A stretch of 64,000 bases of DNA from CAWFGW01 sp963815495. Its GTDB lineage: Bacteria; Bacteroidota; Bacteroidia; Cytophagales; JAAEPT01. The position numbers were made by a program, and so were the translations under genes. Of this stretch, positions 8,106 to 17,559 are shown in pieces. Within the stretch, counting starts at the first letter, position 1; the number at the start of each line of letters is the position of its first letter. The notes beneath the pieces are model-generated. The model did no database searches. It had not been told where the DNA came from and worked only from the letters and a program-made list of their open reading frames with translations. Location of the stretch: the NCBI GenBank assembly GCA_963815495.1, contig CAWFGW010000012.1, forward strand, positions 1-64,000, written 5' to 3'.

Positions 8106-8974
8106 TGCGTAAAGAAAATTTTCTTGTCATCATTTTATTTTCTGCATTAGTTTTAATCTGGGGAAGTGCCTTTATCCTTATTAAGAAAAGTCTATTATTT
8201 TTCTCCCCATTAGAAGTAGGTGCAGGTAGAATATTTTTTGCCTTTCTTACTCTGCTTCCATTTGCGCTCAAAAAAATCACACAAATAAAACGCTCGGATC
8301 TGGGGCTTATTATTTTATCTGGGGTGCTGGGAAGCTTTACGCCTGCTATATTATTTGCTTTAGCCCAGTCAACTGTATCTAGTGGTTATGCTGCTATTTT
8401 AAGTGGATTAACACCCGTTCTTACCATTCTTGTTGGTGTGTTTTTTTACAACCAACGCGTGGTATTGCTTCAAGTCATTGGTGTTACGCTCAGTTTTGCT
8501 GGCGCAATTGTTCTTTTATTTCAAGGACTCTCCTTTGCAACTATCGAGTGGCTCGCTTCGTTCTTTATTTTTCTCGCAACACTTTGTTATGCACTAAATT
8601 TAACTTTGATAAAGTTTAAGTTAAAAAACATTCACCCCCTGCAGATTGCAGCTGTTTCGTTAGTGTTTATCGGTCCGATCGCTGCAGTTATATTGTATTA
8701 CAACAATTTCTTTCATTTTGAGTTTTCATCACCGCAGTTTCACGAATCCTTTTTTTCTTTGGTTATTTTGGGAGTAACTTCTACTGCAATAGCTTTGGTA
8801 CTGTTTAATCAACTCTTAAAAATTGCCTCCCCTATTTTGGCTAGTTCAATTACTTACGCGATACCTTTAGTGGCTCTTAGCTGGGGATATCTGGATGGAG
8901 AACAATTATCACTCGTACACCTTGCCGGTTTATTGCTAATACTGGGTGGTGTGTATTTAATTGCTAGAAAATAA
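8102..8974 (+). CDS. EamA-family (drug/metabolite) transporter
   Basis: The 290-residue protein has ten predicted hydrophobic helices in two EamA halves (about 8-140 and 150-288). The first half shows LVLIWGSAFILIKKSL and the second LGVTSTAIALVLFNQLLK with SPILASSITYAIPLVAL. The family exports small metabolites or drugs across the inner membrane; the substrate is unknown. Its ATG overlaps the dus stop (ATGA), and a second in-frame ATG follows at once, so the exact start is uncertain by one residue. Confidence 0.88.
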   Translation: MMRKENFLVIILFSALVLIWGSAFILIKKSLLFFSPLEVGAGRIFFAFLTLLPFALKKITQIKRSDLGLIILSGVLGSFTPAILFALAQSTVSSGYAAILSGLTPVLTILVGVFFYNQRVVLLQVIGVTLSFAGAIVLLFQGLSFATIEWLASFFIFLATLCYALNLTLIKFKLKNIHPLQIAAVSLVFIGPIAAVILYYNNFFHFEFSSPQFHESFFSLVILGVTSTAIALVLFNQLLKIASPILASSITYAIPLVALSWGYLDGEQLSLVHLAGLLLILGGVYLIARK

Positions 8975-9319
8975 ATTATCTAAAGATTTTTTCTAATTAT
9001 ACGGTAGTTGATAGGAAGTTTTTCAAAAAAACAGATGATTTTAATTACAGTATCGCTCCGATTTAAGGTTTATTTTACAATTTTTGTTTTTCAAGTGACG
9101 ATTTGGGAATGTGAAAAGGATATAAAATATGCGTCCTACTGCCGTTAACACTAGTCGACCTAATCGTCTAGATTTTTGTTTCCCTTTTATTAATGAAAAA
9201 GGAAAAGCCCAAGCGGTTTGAGCTGAAAGCTTCTAAAAGTTATAAACTAACATTGTCGAACAAGGGTAACTATTTTAACAAAAAAGATACCTGTAAAGTA
9301 AAGGTCAATCAGAAAATCC
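8975..9319. other. 345-base gap between EamA and nuoC genes
   Basis: This is convergent, AT-rich spacer. I find no tRNA, no clear terminator and no trace of nuoD, which would be expected after nuoC on the reverse strand. A plus-strand reading frame starting at 9193 runs antisense into nuoC and looks spurious. This is where the nuo operon breaks off. Confidence 0.6.
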
Positions 9320-9808
9320 TTATTCATAATCCACCTTTACTCCATGGTAATACTCTTGTGTGGTATAATCTTTTCGAAGTGGATGTCCTTCCCAATTCGC
9401 TGGAAGTAAAATTCGTCTCAAATCTGGGTGTCCTTCGAAGTGGATTCCAAAAAAATCAAAGGTTTCTCTTTCGTGCCAATTAGCTGTCCGCCAAATGGAG
9501 GTTAAGCTAGGAACCACTGGTTTATCTCTATCCAGAATCACTTTAATGATAAAATGCATGTTTTTGGTAATCGAATAGAAGTGATAAATGACCTCCATTG
9601 AGTTTTTTTCTACGCCATTATCTATTCCTGTGATGCTTGAAAGGTGATCAAAATAACAATCAGGGTTGATTTGTAACTCGGAGCAGACTTCTAACAGCAA
9701 ATTGGGCTGTAAAACAATAAACGGTTGGATTGCATCTGCATGTATTGAGACCACAGCATCAGCATTAAATTTTTCAATAATTAGATTTACCAATTGCTCA
9801 AAACTCAT
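9320..9808 (-). CDS. nuoC: NADH-quinone oxidoreductase subunit C
   Basis: The 162-residue peripheral-arm subunit of complex I has the 30-kDa signature WHERETFDFFGIHFEGHPDL (about 110-129), followed by RRILLPANWEGHPLRKDY and the usual C-terminal YYHGVKVDY, so it is complete. It starts with an ATGA overlap to nuoB. In most bacteria nuoD follows directly or is fused. Here the strand carries no further gene, and the operon ends after C. The remaining subunits must be elsewhere, or complex I is incomplete. Confidence 0.93.
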   Translation of the reverse strand: MSFEQLVNLIIEKFNADAVVSIHADAIQPFIVLQPNLLLEVCSELQINPDCYFDHLSSITGIDNGVEKNSMEVIYHFYSITKNMHFIIKVILDRDKPVVPSLTSIWRTANWHERETFDFFGIHFEGHPDLRRILLPANWEGHPLRKDYTTQEYYHGVKVDYE

Positions 9809-10326
9809 ACAACTTCTTTTTTAAGTAGTTTTTCTATCGCTTTTGGTGCCATCAGGGTTTCCTTACGAATTTTTTCTTGTAGCTTTAGAAAACCACCAAT
9901 GAGCGCTTCTGGTCGAGGCGGACAACCAGGAACATATACATCAACAGGTATAATTCGATCTACCCCTTTCACTACATGATAACCATGTTGCCAATAAGGA
10001 CCGCCACAGTTAGAACATGAACCCATCGAAATCACATACCGTGGTTCAGACATTTGCTCATACAGCCGCTTCACACGATCTGCCATTTTAAAAGTTACTG
10101 TTCCTGCTACAATCATTACGTCTGACTGTCGTGGAGATGAACGAGGTGTAATCCCAAAGCGGTCTAAGTCATACCCGGAAGTATAAGCTGACATCATTTC
10201 TATAGCACAACAAGCGATACCAAATCCCATAGGCCACATGGATGATAAACGTGCCCAGTTAATCAAATCGTCTACTTTAGTAATGACAACACCTCCGTGT
10301 TGAAACTGTTGGTCGAGTAATCCCAT
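9805..10326 (-). CDS. nuoB: NADH-quinone oxidoreductase subunit B
   Basis: The 173-residue complex I subunit binds the N2 4Fe-4S cluster next to the quinone site. Cluster ligands are visible as the ACCAIE pair (about 39-40), the cysteine pair SMGSCSNCGG (about 101-108) and VPGCPPRPEALI (about 136). It also has the redox-coupling stretch RFGITPRSSPRQSDVMIVAG. The gene is one base after nuoA and overlaps nuoC by four bases. Confidence 0.95.
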   Translation of the reverse strand: MGLLDQQFQHGGVVITKVDDLINWARLSSMWPMGFGIACCAIEMMSAYTSGYDLDRFGITPRSSPRQSDVMIVAGTVTFKMADRVKRLYEQMSEPRYVISMGSCSNCGGPYWQHGYHVVKGVDRIIPVDVYVPGCPPRPEALIGGFLKLQEKIRKETLMAPKAIEKLLKKEVV

Positions 10327-10327
10327 C

Positions 10328-10795
10328 TTATTTTTGATTCAACTTTTGATATTCTTCTAATGGTATTTTACCCTTAAAATCAATAATATTTTCTTCTGGC
10401 TTCACCCAATCTAAATAGCCTTTTGCCCAAGCATAAGCCAAACCTAATGTCAATACGAAAATAAAAAGAAACATCTCCAACAAGCTAAACCAACCCCATA
10501 AACCATCGGAGGCTTGAATTAACTTTTCATTTCCGAAAATAACTGCCCACGGAAATAAGAACACTACTTCTACATCAAAAAGGATAAATATTAAAGCGAT
10601 AATATAAAATCGTATATTAAAGTTACCCCAAGGTGTGCCTATCGCTTCTTCTCCACATTCATAGGGACTATTTTTCTGATCATTTGGTCGGCTTGGGCGA
10701 ACCATGTACCATGTAAACAACCCTCCACATGCGAAGACAATACCTACGACAATAAAAAGGAGGGCAATTCCGAATTCAGATAATTGAGGCTGCAT
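10328..10795 (-). CDS. nuoA: NADH-quinone oxidoreductase subunit A
   Basis: The 155-residue membrane subunit of complex I has three hydrophobic helices. It shows the ND3/NuoA loop SPYECGEEAIGTPWGNFNIR (about 43-62) and the acidic helix ALIFILFDVEVVFLFPWA that lines the proton/quinone channel. It is the first gene of the nuoABC set, with 26 bases between it and the membrane-protein gene upstream. Confidence 0.94.
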   Translation of the reverse strand: MQPQLSEFGIALLFIVVGIVFACGGLFTWYMVRPSRPNDQKNSPYECGEEAIGTPWGNFNIRFYIIALIFILFDVEVVFLFPWAVIFGNEKLIQASDGLWGWFSLLEMFLFIFVLTLGLAYAWAKGYLDWVKPEENIIDFKGKIPLEEYQKLNQK

Positions 10796-10821
10796 GATGC
10801 AAAACTACATTTAAATGAGTT

Positions 10822-11337
10822 TTAAAAAAAGTTTTCTAAACCGTGCTCAAATTCATAAAAAAAATATGCCGTGGGATAAGCCCAAATAATTGCACTAGCT
10901 GACATGTATAAAAAGATATAACGCTTTTTTACTCCAAAAGATAATGAGATAATGGTACCACCAATTGGAGTTAATAACAAGGGGGTAAGAAAGGCTATTC
11001 CCGCAATTCCAAACTTTCGCCAAATTCGTACTAGCCTTCGATTTTTGTTAGAAAACAATTTATACTTTCCCTTTCTTTTTAAATTACCTTGGAGTTTGTT
11101 TTTTATTATCTCACCTATTTGAGTAAAAATAATGACTGATACAATCATCCCTAAAGCAGTAAAAATAGCTGTTTCCCATACTTGAAGATGTAACGTTGGA
11201 CCCGCAATGGGACCTGCCGCATATTTAAACATGCTAACAATAAAAACAACTCCATATTTTGCTACTTGGTCCCACATATCCGTTTCTATTAAGTAATTAA
11301 AATCACCCAACAACCAGATACGCCATATATGAAGCAT
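10822..11337 (-). CDS. membrane protein of unknown function
   Basis: The protein is up to 171 residues long, with about four hydrophobic segments and a basic cytoplasmic loop (KRKGKYKLFSNKNRRLVRIW, about 87-106). I do not recognise the family firmly; the pattern FGIAGIAFLTPLLLTPIGG, then a hydrophobic hairpin, recalls small SNARE-associated/DedA-like or DUF2585-type proteins. The longest start overlaps the upstream exchanger gene by 35 bases. An ATG at 11275-11277 (151 residues) removes the overlap and is equally plausible. It lies between an exchanger and nuoA in the same direction. Confidence 0.6.
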   Translation of the reverse strand: MLHIWRIWLLGDFNYLIETDMWDQVAKYGVVFIVSMFKYAAGPIAGPTLHLQVWETAIFTALGMIVSVIIFTQIGEIIKNKLQGNLKRKGKYKLFSNKNRRLVRIWRKFGIAGIAFLTPLLLTPIGGTIISLSFGVKKRYIFLYMSASAIIWAYPTAYFFYEFEHGLENFF

Positions 11338-12256
11338 AAGTTATTAATAGAACTGCACCACTTAGACGACCAATTTTTCGGCCAAACAGCATTAATAAAA
11401 GCACTAGCACAACAATAGCCATCATAATCCACATGTCTATATTGACTAATGTTGGGTTAACTGAAATATCTTTTACGATACTGGTAAAGCCAAGAATAGA
11501 CAATATGTTAAAGATGTTTGACCCTAATAAATTACCAACAGCTAAGTCGGTGTTTTTTTGATACGCTGCTATTATTGAAGTCACTAACTCTGGTAGACTT
11601 GTCCCAATAGCAATTACTGTCAAACCTATAATAGCATCACTCACACCTAAACCTTGGGCAATACTTTTTGCTCCTCCTACAAACCACTCTGAGCCAAAGT
11701 AAAGCATGATTCCGCCTAGTACTAAAAAACCAACTTCCTTCAAAACTGCTGAACCGACAATTTCAGGTACTTCTTCGTGTTCTTCCGCCATACGCTCCAA
11801 AGTTTCCCTTCGAGACATCTCAATTAAAAAATAAGTATATATTGCCAAAATCAAGACGAATATAATCCCTTCGAAACGTTGTACCACATGATCATGCGAA
11901 ATAAAAAAGTACAACAACAAAGAACTGCCCATTGCCATTGGCCAATCAATTTTTATACTGTTTTCATGCACTAAAATAGGATAAAAAAGAGCGGTGGCAC
12001 CTAAAACTAAAGTCAAGTTACAAATGTTTGAACCGATGATGTTACCCATTGAAATATCAGGAGAACCATCTAGAGCCGCTTGTAAACTCACTAACAACTC
12101 TGGTGCTGAAGTTCCAAAAGCTACAACGGTTAAACCCACTACTAAAGGTGATATTTGAACGCTATACGCTAAATTTGAAGCTCCCCGGACTAAAAAGTCT
12201 CCGCCTATAACTAAAAGCACAAGACCAAGTATTAACAGACCGATTTCTATCCACAT
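11303..12256 (-). CDS. calcium/sodium antiporter, CaCA family (YrbG-like)
   Basis: The 317-residue inner-membrane exchanger has ten helices in two inverted halves. Both alpha-repeats are intact: VAFGTSAPELLVS (about 47) with GNIIGSNICNL, and IAIGTSLPELVTS (about 216) with GNLLGSNIFNI. The paired Pro-Glu residues form the ion site. The acidic central loop (ERMAEEHEEVPE, about 155) joins the halves. The likely role is calcium or sodium extrusion against Na+/H+. It is followed by an unknown membrane protein gene that may be cotranscribed. Confidence 0.92.
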   Translation of the reverse strand: MWIEIGLLILGLVLLVIGGDFLVRGASNLAYSVQISPLVVGLTVVAFGTSAPELLVSLQAALDGSPDISMGNIIGSNICNLTLVLGATALFYPILVHENSIKIDWPMAMGSSLLLYFFISHDHVVQRFEGIIFVLILAIYTYFLIEMSRRETLERMAEEHEEVPEIVGSAVLKEVGFLVLGGIMLYFGSEWFVGGAKSIAQGLGVSDAIIGLTVIAIGTSLPELVTSIIAAYQKNTDLAVGNLLGSNIFNILSILGFTSIVKDISVNPTLVNIDMWIMMAIVVLVLLLMLFGRKIGRLSGAVLLITYASYMAYLVVG

Positions 12257-12310
12257 ATTCTCTTCAATTCTAAAAACGCATAGCTGAAAATCATTTTAGC
12301 AAGTTATAAT

Positions 12311-13243
12311 TTAGCTTATGAAACGCTTCATTTTTTTGATAAATTTCAATAATATTGGTAACCTACTAGCTTTTAAAGATATGTATTTTTTTTCTTTACC
12401 TCCTAAGCTTTCATAAAATTTTGCAACCCCTGGAATCATACTTCCTTCGAAATCTAAAACCTTATTCCTATAAGCATTTTCACGAATTAGGTGATCAAAC
12501 AGCAGTGTCATACTTCCATTTTTTTGTCCTTCTTTATTAGAAGTTCCCAACAGGAAAATAATCCGTTTATCACTCTTAAGGAACAGGCCTGCCGCACAAA
12601 TTTCATGAGATTGATTATACGCAAAAGATAATAGGATGGCTGATTTTTCAACTCCCTGTTCGTATATCTGCTTTAAGAAACGCCATGATTCACTATTTAA
12701 ACCACTGATTGTCAAACCTTTTTCTTTTTTAAAAAAATTAATAAAGAAATCTATATTATTCGTTTCTGATACATAAAGGCCATTTTTTTTAGCTTTTTTA
12801 AGATCCCTTCTTCGATTTAAATTATAGCCAGCATATAGTTTTTCATACGGTGTGTTTAAACTTAATTCCAGATTTAGTTTGTAATACACATCGATATCAC
12901 TATTCACTAATTCATTTGAAACATTCAAAGCTATTTCGACTAAAGAATATTTGTTTTTCAAAAGATCAACAAATGGCTCTAACGCTGTATGCATCCTGTA
13001 AAAAAGTCCTAACTGCTGACAAAAAGGGGGTTGTGCTAAGTATTTAAATCCTACTGTAGACTTCTCTGTAATGGGAAAAACAGCCGTATATTTATTCTCT
13101 ACAATAATAACATAAGCAGCCCAGTTAGGAGAAACAATGTCCAGATACCACGATTCTGCATATACTAAAGGATATTGCGATTCCGCTATGCAATTGTCCC
13201 ATTGCTCTTTGTCAATTTGTTTCTGTTGGAGAAAAGAGATCAT
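12311..13243 (-). CDS. FemAB/BioF2-like GNAT acyltransferase
   Basis: The 310-residue soluble protein begins with the FemAB-like pattern Q-W-D-x-C-I followed by VYAESWYLDIVSPNWAAYVI and PQ-rich PPFCQQLGLF. It has the basic motif LNRRRDLKKAKKNGLYVSE (about 145-163) and a second GNAT half with AAGLFLKSDKRIIFLLG and a final LDFEGSMIPGVAKFYESLG motif. Such enzymes transfer aminoacyl or acyl groups to cell-wall or surface precursors. It is divergent from the Wzi/ABC/gmhA cluster (79 bases apart), which suggests a link to surface polysaccharide, by inference only. Confidence 0.7.
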   Translation of the reverse strand: MISFLQQKQIDKEQWDNCIAESQYPLVYAESWYLDIVSPNWAAYVIIVENKYTAVFPITEKSTVGFKYLAQPPFCQQLGLFYRMHTALEPFVDLLKNKYSLVEIALNVSNELVNSDIDVYYKLNLELSLNTPYEKLYAGYNLNRRRDLKKAKKNGLYVSETNNIDFFINFFKKEKGLTISGLNSESWRFLKQIYEQGVEKSAILLSFAYNQSHEICAAGLFLKSDKRIIFLLGTSNKEGQKNGSMTLLFDHLIRENAYRNKVLDFEGSMIPGVAKFYESLGGKEKKYISLKASRLPILLKFIKKMKRFIS

Positions 13244-13322
13244 TTACTTCATTTTTATAAATCAGTATTCAATGACAGTCATTTTTAGAGATTACTATTA
13301 TCTTCACTCAAAATTTGAGTCA

Positions 13323-15014
13323 ATGTTAAACAAAATACTCCTTTTTACCTTATCCCTAGCTTCAGCCAATTTATTTGCACAAAGCAATTACGCACAACTC
13401 AACAGCGATTACTACCATTTAGTAGATCGATATCAACTTTTAAGTGACTCTGGCTTTTCTGATTTACACACTTCTTTTAAACCTTATAGACAGGATTTAA
13501 TTGTAAAAACATTACCTACTTTAGATTCAACTTCTAATAAATCTGATGTTTTTAATTACAGTTATTTAGAAACAGAAAACCGATTTTATATCTCTGACAG
13601 CATCGCTCAATCAGACAAAGCTTTTCTCAATACTTTTTACAAATATAAAAATGATGCTTACAGTGTGTCCACCGAAGATTTTAAACTAAGTATTAATCCA
13701 ATGCTATATGTAGGTGCGGGTAAAGAACAGGGGTATGAAGGCACGCTATTTATCAATAGCCGAGGTATCGAAATTGACGGTTTAATTGATAATAAAGTTG
13801 GTTTTTATGCGAGTGTTGCAGAAAACCAAGCCAATTTCCCTAGTTATGCTCTAGCAAGAACATATGGGTATGGGGCGGTTCCTGGTGAGAATTTTTGGAA
13901 GGGATTTAAGGAAAACGGTGTAGATTTTTTTACAGCCAAAGGTTATGTGAGCGTAAATGCAACAAAACATATTGGTGTACAGTTTGGGTATGACAAAAAC
14001 TTCATCGGAAATGGATATCGTTCCATAATCTTGTCTGATTACGCTGGAAACCACACTTTTTTAAAATTGAACACCAACATATGGAAATTTCAGTATACCA
14101 ACTTGTTTGCCGAGCTAAACGCTGATATTTTCAGTGACCGATTTAATGTACCTCTGGGAAATGTAATCTATCCTAAGAAATTCATGGCGTTACATCATCT
14201 AAGTCTTAATGTGAGTAAACGACTAAACATCGGTGTATTTGAGTCCGTAATTTATGGTCGCGATAATAACTCATTTGATTTAAATTATATGAACCCGGTA
14301 ATTTTTTATAGAGCTATTGAAGGAAATCTAGGCAGCGATGGGAATGTGATAGTAGGTACAGATTGGAATTGGAATGTCACTCGAGGAGTGTCTTTTTATG
14401 GTCAACTAATTATTGATGAGTTTCGACTGGATCGATTTAAAAATAGAGATGGTTGGTGGGGTGAAAAATATGGCGCTCAAGTAGGTGTAAAATATTTGAA
14501 TGTTGCTGGCATTAATAATTTGGATATTCAAGGAGAAATAAACTTTGTAAGACCATATACATATACTCACCGCATAAAGGAAACAAGCTATTCACACTAC
14601 AACCAACCGCTCGCTCACCCCTATGGTGCTAATTTTAGGGAACTAGTGGGAATCACTCGATACCAACCGTTGCCTCGTTTAACGATGACGGGTAAATTAA
14701 TTTTTGCCCAACGAGGTTTAGATGTGTTGAGTGGAGCTATTGATTATACTGGAAGCACAAACTGGGGCGGAAATATTCTTCTACCCAACACCACTCGAGA
14801 GCAAGAAACTGGTAATTCGATAGCCCAAGGTGTACGTTCAAATATGTTCATGCTGGACTTCTTAATTTCTTATCAACTCAAGCATAATTTATTTGTGGAT
14901 TTACAGTTTGTGATGAGAGATGAAAAAGTAGAATTAGAGTCGTTATCAAACAAATCGACCTATTCTATGCTTTCTTTACGATGGAATATGCCAACAAGGA
15001 CGCATAACTATTAA
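13323..15014 (+). CDS. Wzi-like capsule assembly outer-membrane protein
   Basis: The start is set at ATG 13323, which gives the signal peptide MLNKILLFTLSLASANLFAQ and a 563-residue protein. The longer frame opening at 13137 would run antisense through the divergent acyltransferase gene. The mature part is rich in alternating beta-strand patterns. It carries stretches seen in capsule assembly Wzi family proteins (GVQFGYDKNFIGNGYRSIIL and PVIFYRAIEGNLGSDGNVIV, with WNWNVTRGVSFYGQLIIDEF). The expected role is an outer-membrane barrel that anchors or exports polysaccharide. An ABC exporter and gmhA follow directly. Confidence 0.8.
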   Translation: MLNKILLFTLSLASANLFAQSNYAQLNSDYYHLVDRYQLLSDSGFSDLHTSFKPYRQDLIVKTLPTLDSTSNKSDVFNYSYLETENRFYISDSIAQSDKAFLNTFYKYKNDAYSVSTEDFKLSINPMLYVGAGKEQGYEGTLFINSRGIEIDGLIDNKVGFYASVAENQANFPSYALARTYGYGAVPGENFWKGFKENGVDFFTAKGYVSVNATKHIGVQFGYDKNFIGNGYRSIILSDYAGNHTFLKLNTNIWKFQYTNLFAELNADIFSDRFNVPLGNVIYPKKFMALHHLSLNVSKRLNIGVFESVIYGRDNNSFDLNYMNPVIFYRAIEGNLGSDGNVIVGTDWNWNVTRGVSFYGQLIIDEFRLDRFKNRDGWWGEKYGAQVGVKYLNVAGINNLDIQGEINFVRPYTYTHRIKETSYSHYNQPLAHPYGANFRELVGITRYQPLPRLTMTGKLIFAQRGLDVLSGAIDYTGSTNWGGNILLPNTTREQETGNSIAQGVRSNMFMLDFLISYQLKHNLFVDLQFVMRDEKVELESLSNKSTYSMLSLRWNMPTRTHNY

Positions 15015-15042
15015 AAAACACCTAAATTGCGTGCCGTTACGC

Positions 15043-16878
15043 ATGAAAAAAAGCACCTACTTCAGAATTCTACTTTTTGCCAAACCTTTTGGAAATATCG
15101 TTCCTGGTTATGTGATATACACCTTATTATCAATCATTTTTAACATCACTAGTTTTTCCTTTGTGATGCCTATTCTTCAAGTGCTTTTCGAAAAAACGAA
15201 AACAAAAATTGAAATAGTTGAACTACCCAAATTTGAAGTTTCTATTACCTACTTGAAACAGTTTTTTAAATATATACAGTATTATTTAACTGCAGAGAGT
15301 GATCCAAAAACAGTTTTGGCGAGAATTTGTATCATTTTGATGGTTTCAGTAATTCTTTCAAACATCTTTAATTATTTATCCTTACGTTATCTGGGCTTGG
15401 TGCGCGCTCGAGTCGTACGAAATATGCGCAAAAAAGTCTATGAAAAAATAGTAGCCTTACCGATTGGTTTTTTCAGCAATGAGAAAAAAGGCAACATTCT
15501 TTCACGAATTACCAATGACGTGCAAGAAGTAGAAAATTCAGTAATAAGTTCTTTTAACATTTGGTTTAAAGATCCTATTACTATTGTTATTTTGTTTTCT
15601 TTGTTATTCTACATCTCTGTCAACTTAACTATTTTCACAATCATTGTTTTACCACTTTCAGGTTTAGTGATTGGCGAAATTACTAAACGTCTAAAAAAAG
15701 TTTCTATAAAAGGGCAGGATGCGCTTGGGAAAATTTTAGGAATTATCGATGAAACGCTTGTTGGTCTCCGCATTGTTAAAGCCTTTAATGCAGAAGGTTA
15801 TATCAAAGGGAAATTCAATAAACACAACCAAACCTATTACAACAATGTGTTGTCGATGGAGAATAAAAAACGGTTGTCTTCACCTGTTTCTCAAGTACTA
15901 GGAGTGGGTGTTGTTGCTGGCACCATCTATTATGGAGGTATCTTAGTGCTGAGTGAAAACCCTTCACTGGCCATTGCGCCATCGGAATTTTTTTATTACA
16001 TACTTTTGTTAGCTCAAGTTTTAGGACCACTTAAATCAATTGCCAATGCACTAAGTACCATACAACGAGGACTTGCCAGTGGCGACCGTGTTTTTGAATT
16101 GATGGACAGTGTCAACGAAATTACCGACAAAGCTGGAGCAAAAATTATCCAAAATTTTGAATCAGGAATTACGTTTGAGAATCTTCATTTTAAGTATGAA
16201 ACCGAAGATGTTTTAAAAGGCATTAATTTAACTTTTGAAAAAGGGAAAACAATCGCCTTAGTGGGTCCATCAGGTGGAGGGAAATCGACCATGATTGATT
16301 TAATCCCTCGTTTTTATGACCCCAGTGAAGGAACTATTAAAATTGACGGGGTCAATTTAAAAGACCTAGAAGTCAATTCAATTAGAGACTTGATGGGAGT
16401 GGTAACACAAGAGTCTATTTTGTTTAACGACACGATAGCCAACAACATCGCTTTTGGAATTGAAGCCACAGAAGAACAAATTATTCAAGCAGCTAAAGCA
16501 GCAAATGCGCATGACTTTATTTTAGGTACCGAAGAAGGGTACAACACTGAAATTGGCGATAGAGGTTTAAAATTATCCGGTGGCCAACGGCAGCGAATTA
16601 CCATTGCCCGAGCAATACTTAAAAACCCTCCCATTTTATTGCTGGATGAAGCTACCTCAGCATTAGATTCAGAGTCAGAATATTTGGTACAAGAAGCTTT
16701 GAATAATTTGATGAAAAACCGAACGAGTATTATTATTGCTCATCGGTTGAGTACTATTCAAAATGCCGACTTAATTGTTGTAATCAAAGACGGAGAAATT
16801 GTAGAGAAGGGCACACACCAAACACTTTTACGAGAAAATGGTTTGTACAGTAAATTAAGTGAGATGCAATCTGCATAA
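15043..16878 (+). CDS. ABC exporter, fused permease and ATPase (MsbA-like)
   Basis: ATG 15043 is chosen over GTG 15031, giving 611 residues. A six-helix exporter domain (about 20-330) precedes the ATPase (about 360-610). Walker A is GPSGGGKST, the Q-loop follows in VVTQESILFND, the signature is LSGGQRQRITIARAI, Walker B is ILLLDEATSALD, and the H-loop is IIIAHRLSTI. This arrangement flips lipid A-core, lipid-linked sugars or other amphiphiles. Its place between a Wzi-like gene and gmhA favours an envelope glycolipid substrate. The next gene starts 5 bases after its stop. Confidence 0.9.
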   Translation: MKKSTYFRILLFAKPFGNIVPGYVIYTLLSIIFNITSFSFVMPILQVLFEKTKTKIEIVELPKFEVSITYLKQFFKYIQYYLTAESDPKTVLARICIILMVSVILSNIFNYLSLRYLGLVRARVVRNMRKKVYEKIVALPIGFFSNEKKGNILSRITNDVQEVENSVISSFNIWFKDPITIVILFSLLFYISVNLTIFTIIVLPLSGLVIGEITKRLKKVSIKGQDALGKILGIIDETLVGLRIVKAFNAEGYIKGKFNKHNQTYYNNVLSMENKKRLSSPVSQVLGVGVVAGTIYYGGILVLSENPSLAIAPSEFFYYILLLAQVLGPLKSIANALSTIQRGLASGDRVFELMDSVNEITDKAGAKIIQNFESGITFENLHFKYETEDVLKGINLTFEKGKTIALVGPSGGGKSTMIDLIPRFYDPSEGTIKIDGVNLKDLEVNSIRDLMGVVTQESILFNDTIANNIAFGIEATEEQIIQAAKAANAHDFILGTEEGYNTEIGDRGLKLSGGQRQRITIARAILKNPPILLLDEATSALDSESEYLVQEALNNLMKNRTSIIIAHRLSTIQNADLIVVIKDGEIVEKGTHQTLLRENGLYSKLSEMQSA

Positions 16879-16883
16879 CTATT

Positions 16884-17462
16884 ATGGGAAAAGAATTAAT
16901 ACTTCAAGAATTAAAAGAAGCAGCAGCCGTATTAGAGAAATTCATCGCTGACGAAAATAATATAGAAGCGATTGAGGCTGCATCAGACCTTATTGTAGCA
17001 TCTATTAAGCAAGGTGGAAAAGTGTTTTCATGTGGTAACGGAGGATCCAACTGTGACGCCATGCATTTCGCAGAAGAAATGACAGGGCGCTTCCGTCACG
17101 ACAGAGAACCTCTTCCTGCTATCGCCATTGCAGATTCGGCACATATCACGTGTACTGCTAACGACTTTGGCTTTGAACGAATTTATTCTCGTTACATTAG
17201 AACACTAGGAAAAAAAGAAGATGTTTTGCTAGCAATAAGTACCAGTGGTAATTCTGACAACATCATTATCGCTGCCGAAACGGCCAAACAAAAAGGCATG
17301 AAAGTTATTGCTTTGACCGGAAAAAACGGTGGTAAACTCGCTGAGTTTGCAGATGTAGAGATTCGTGTACCTCACGAAGGGTTTTCTGATCGAATTCAAG
17401 AAATACATATCAAGATTATTCATACACTCATACTTTTGATTGAACAAAAAACAGAAGCATAA
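16884..17462 (+). CDS. gmhA: phosphoheptose isomerase (sedoheptulose-7-phosphate isomerase)
   Basis: The 192-residue SIS-domain protein begins ADP-heptose synthesis for LPS core by isomerising sedoheptulose 7-phosphate. Motifs are FSCGNGGSNCDAMHFAEEMT (about 49-68, with the zinc-site His), GRFRHDREPLPAIAI, AISTSGNSDNI (about 117) and the C-terminal EIHIKIIHTLI with its conserved His. Lengths match GmhA rather than the larger SIS enzymes. It is cotranscribed with the ABC exporter. A kinase partner (hldE) is not in the window. Confidence 0.9.
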   Translation: MGKELILQELKEAAAVLEKFIADENNIEAIEAASDLIVASIKQGGKVFSCGNGGSNCDAMHFAEEMTGRFRHDREPLPAIAIADSAHITCTANDFGFERIYSRYIRTLGKKEDVLLAISTSGNSDNIIIAAETAKQKGMKVIALTGKNGGKLAEFADVEIRVPHEGFSDRIQEIHIKIIHTLILLIEQKTEA

Positions 17463-17559
17463 ATATGTTTTGTATTGGATATGATGTTATTATTAAATGA
17501 ATAAAAGTTATAGATTAGATTTTTATTCATAACTGTTTCACATTTTAAAATAGCTTCAA

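Noticed and set aside
9193..9483. Plus-strand 96-residue frame overlapping nuoC
   Set aside because: More than half is antisense to nuoC, the composition is basic and low-complexity, and no family is recognisable.
13137..13322. N-terminal extension of the Wzi-like protein
   Set aside because: It runs antisense to the acyltransferase gene and precedes a perfect signal peptide starting at 13323.
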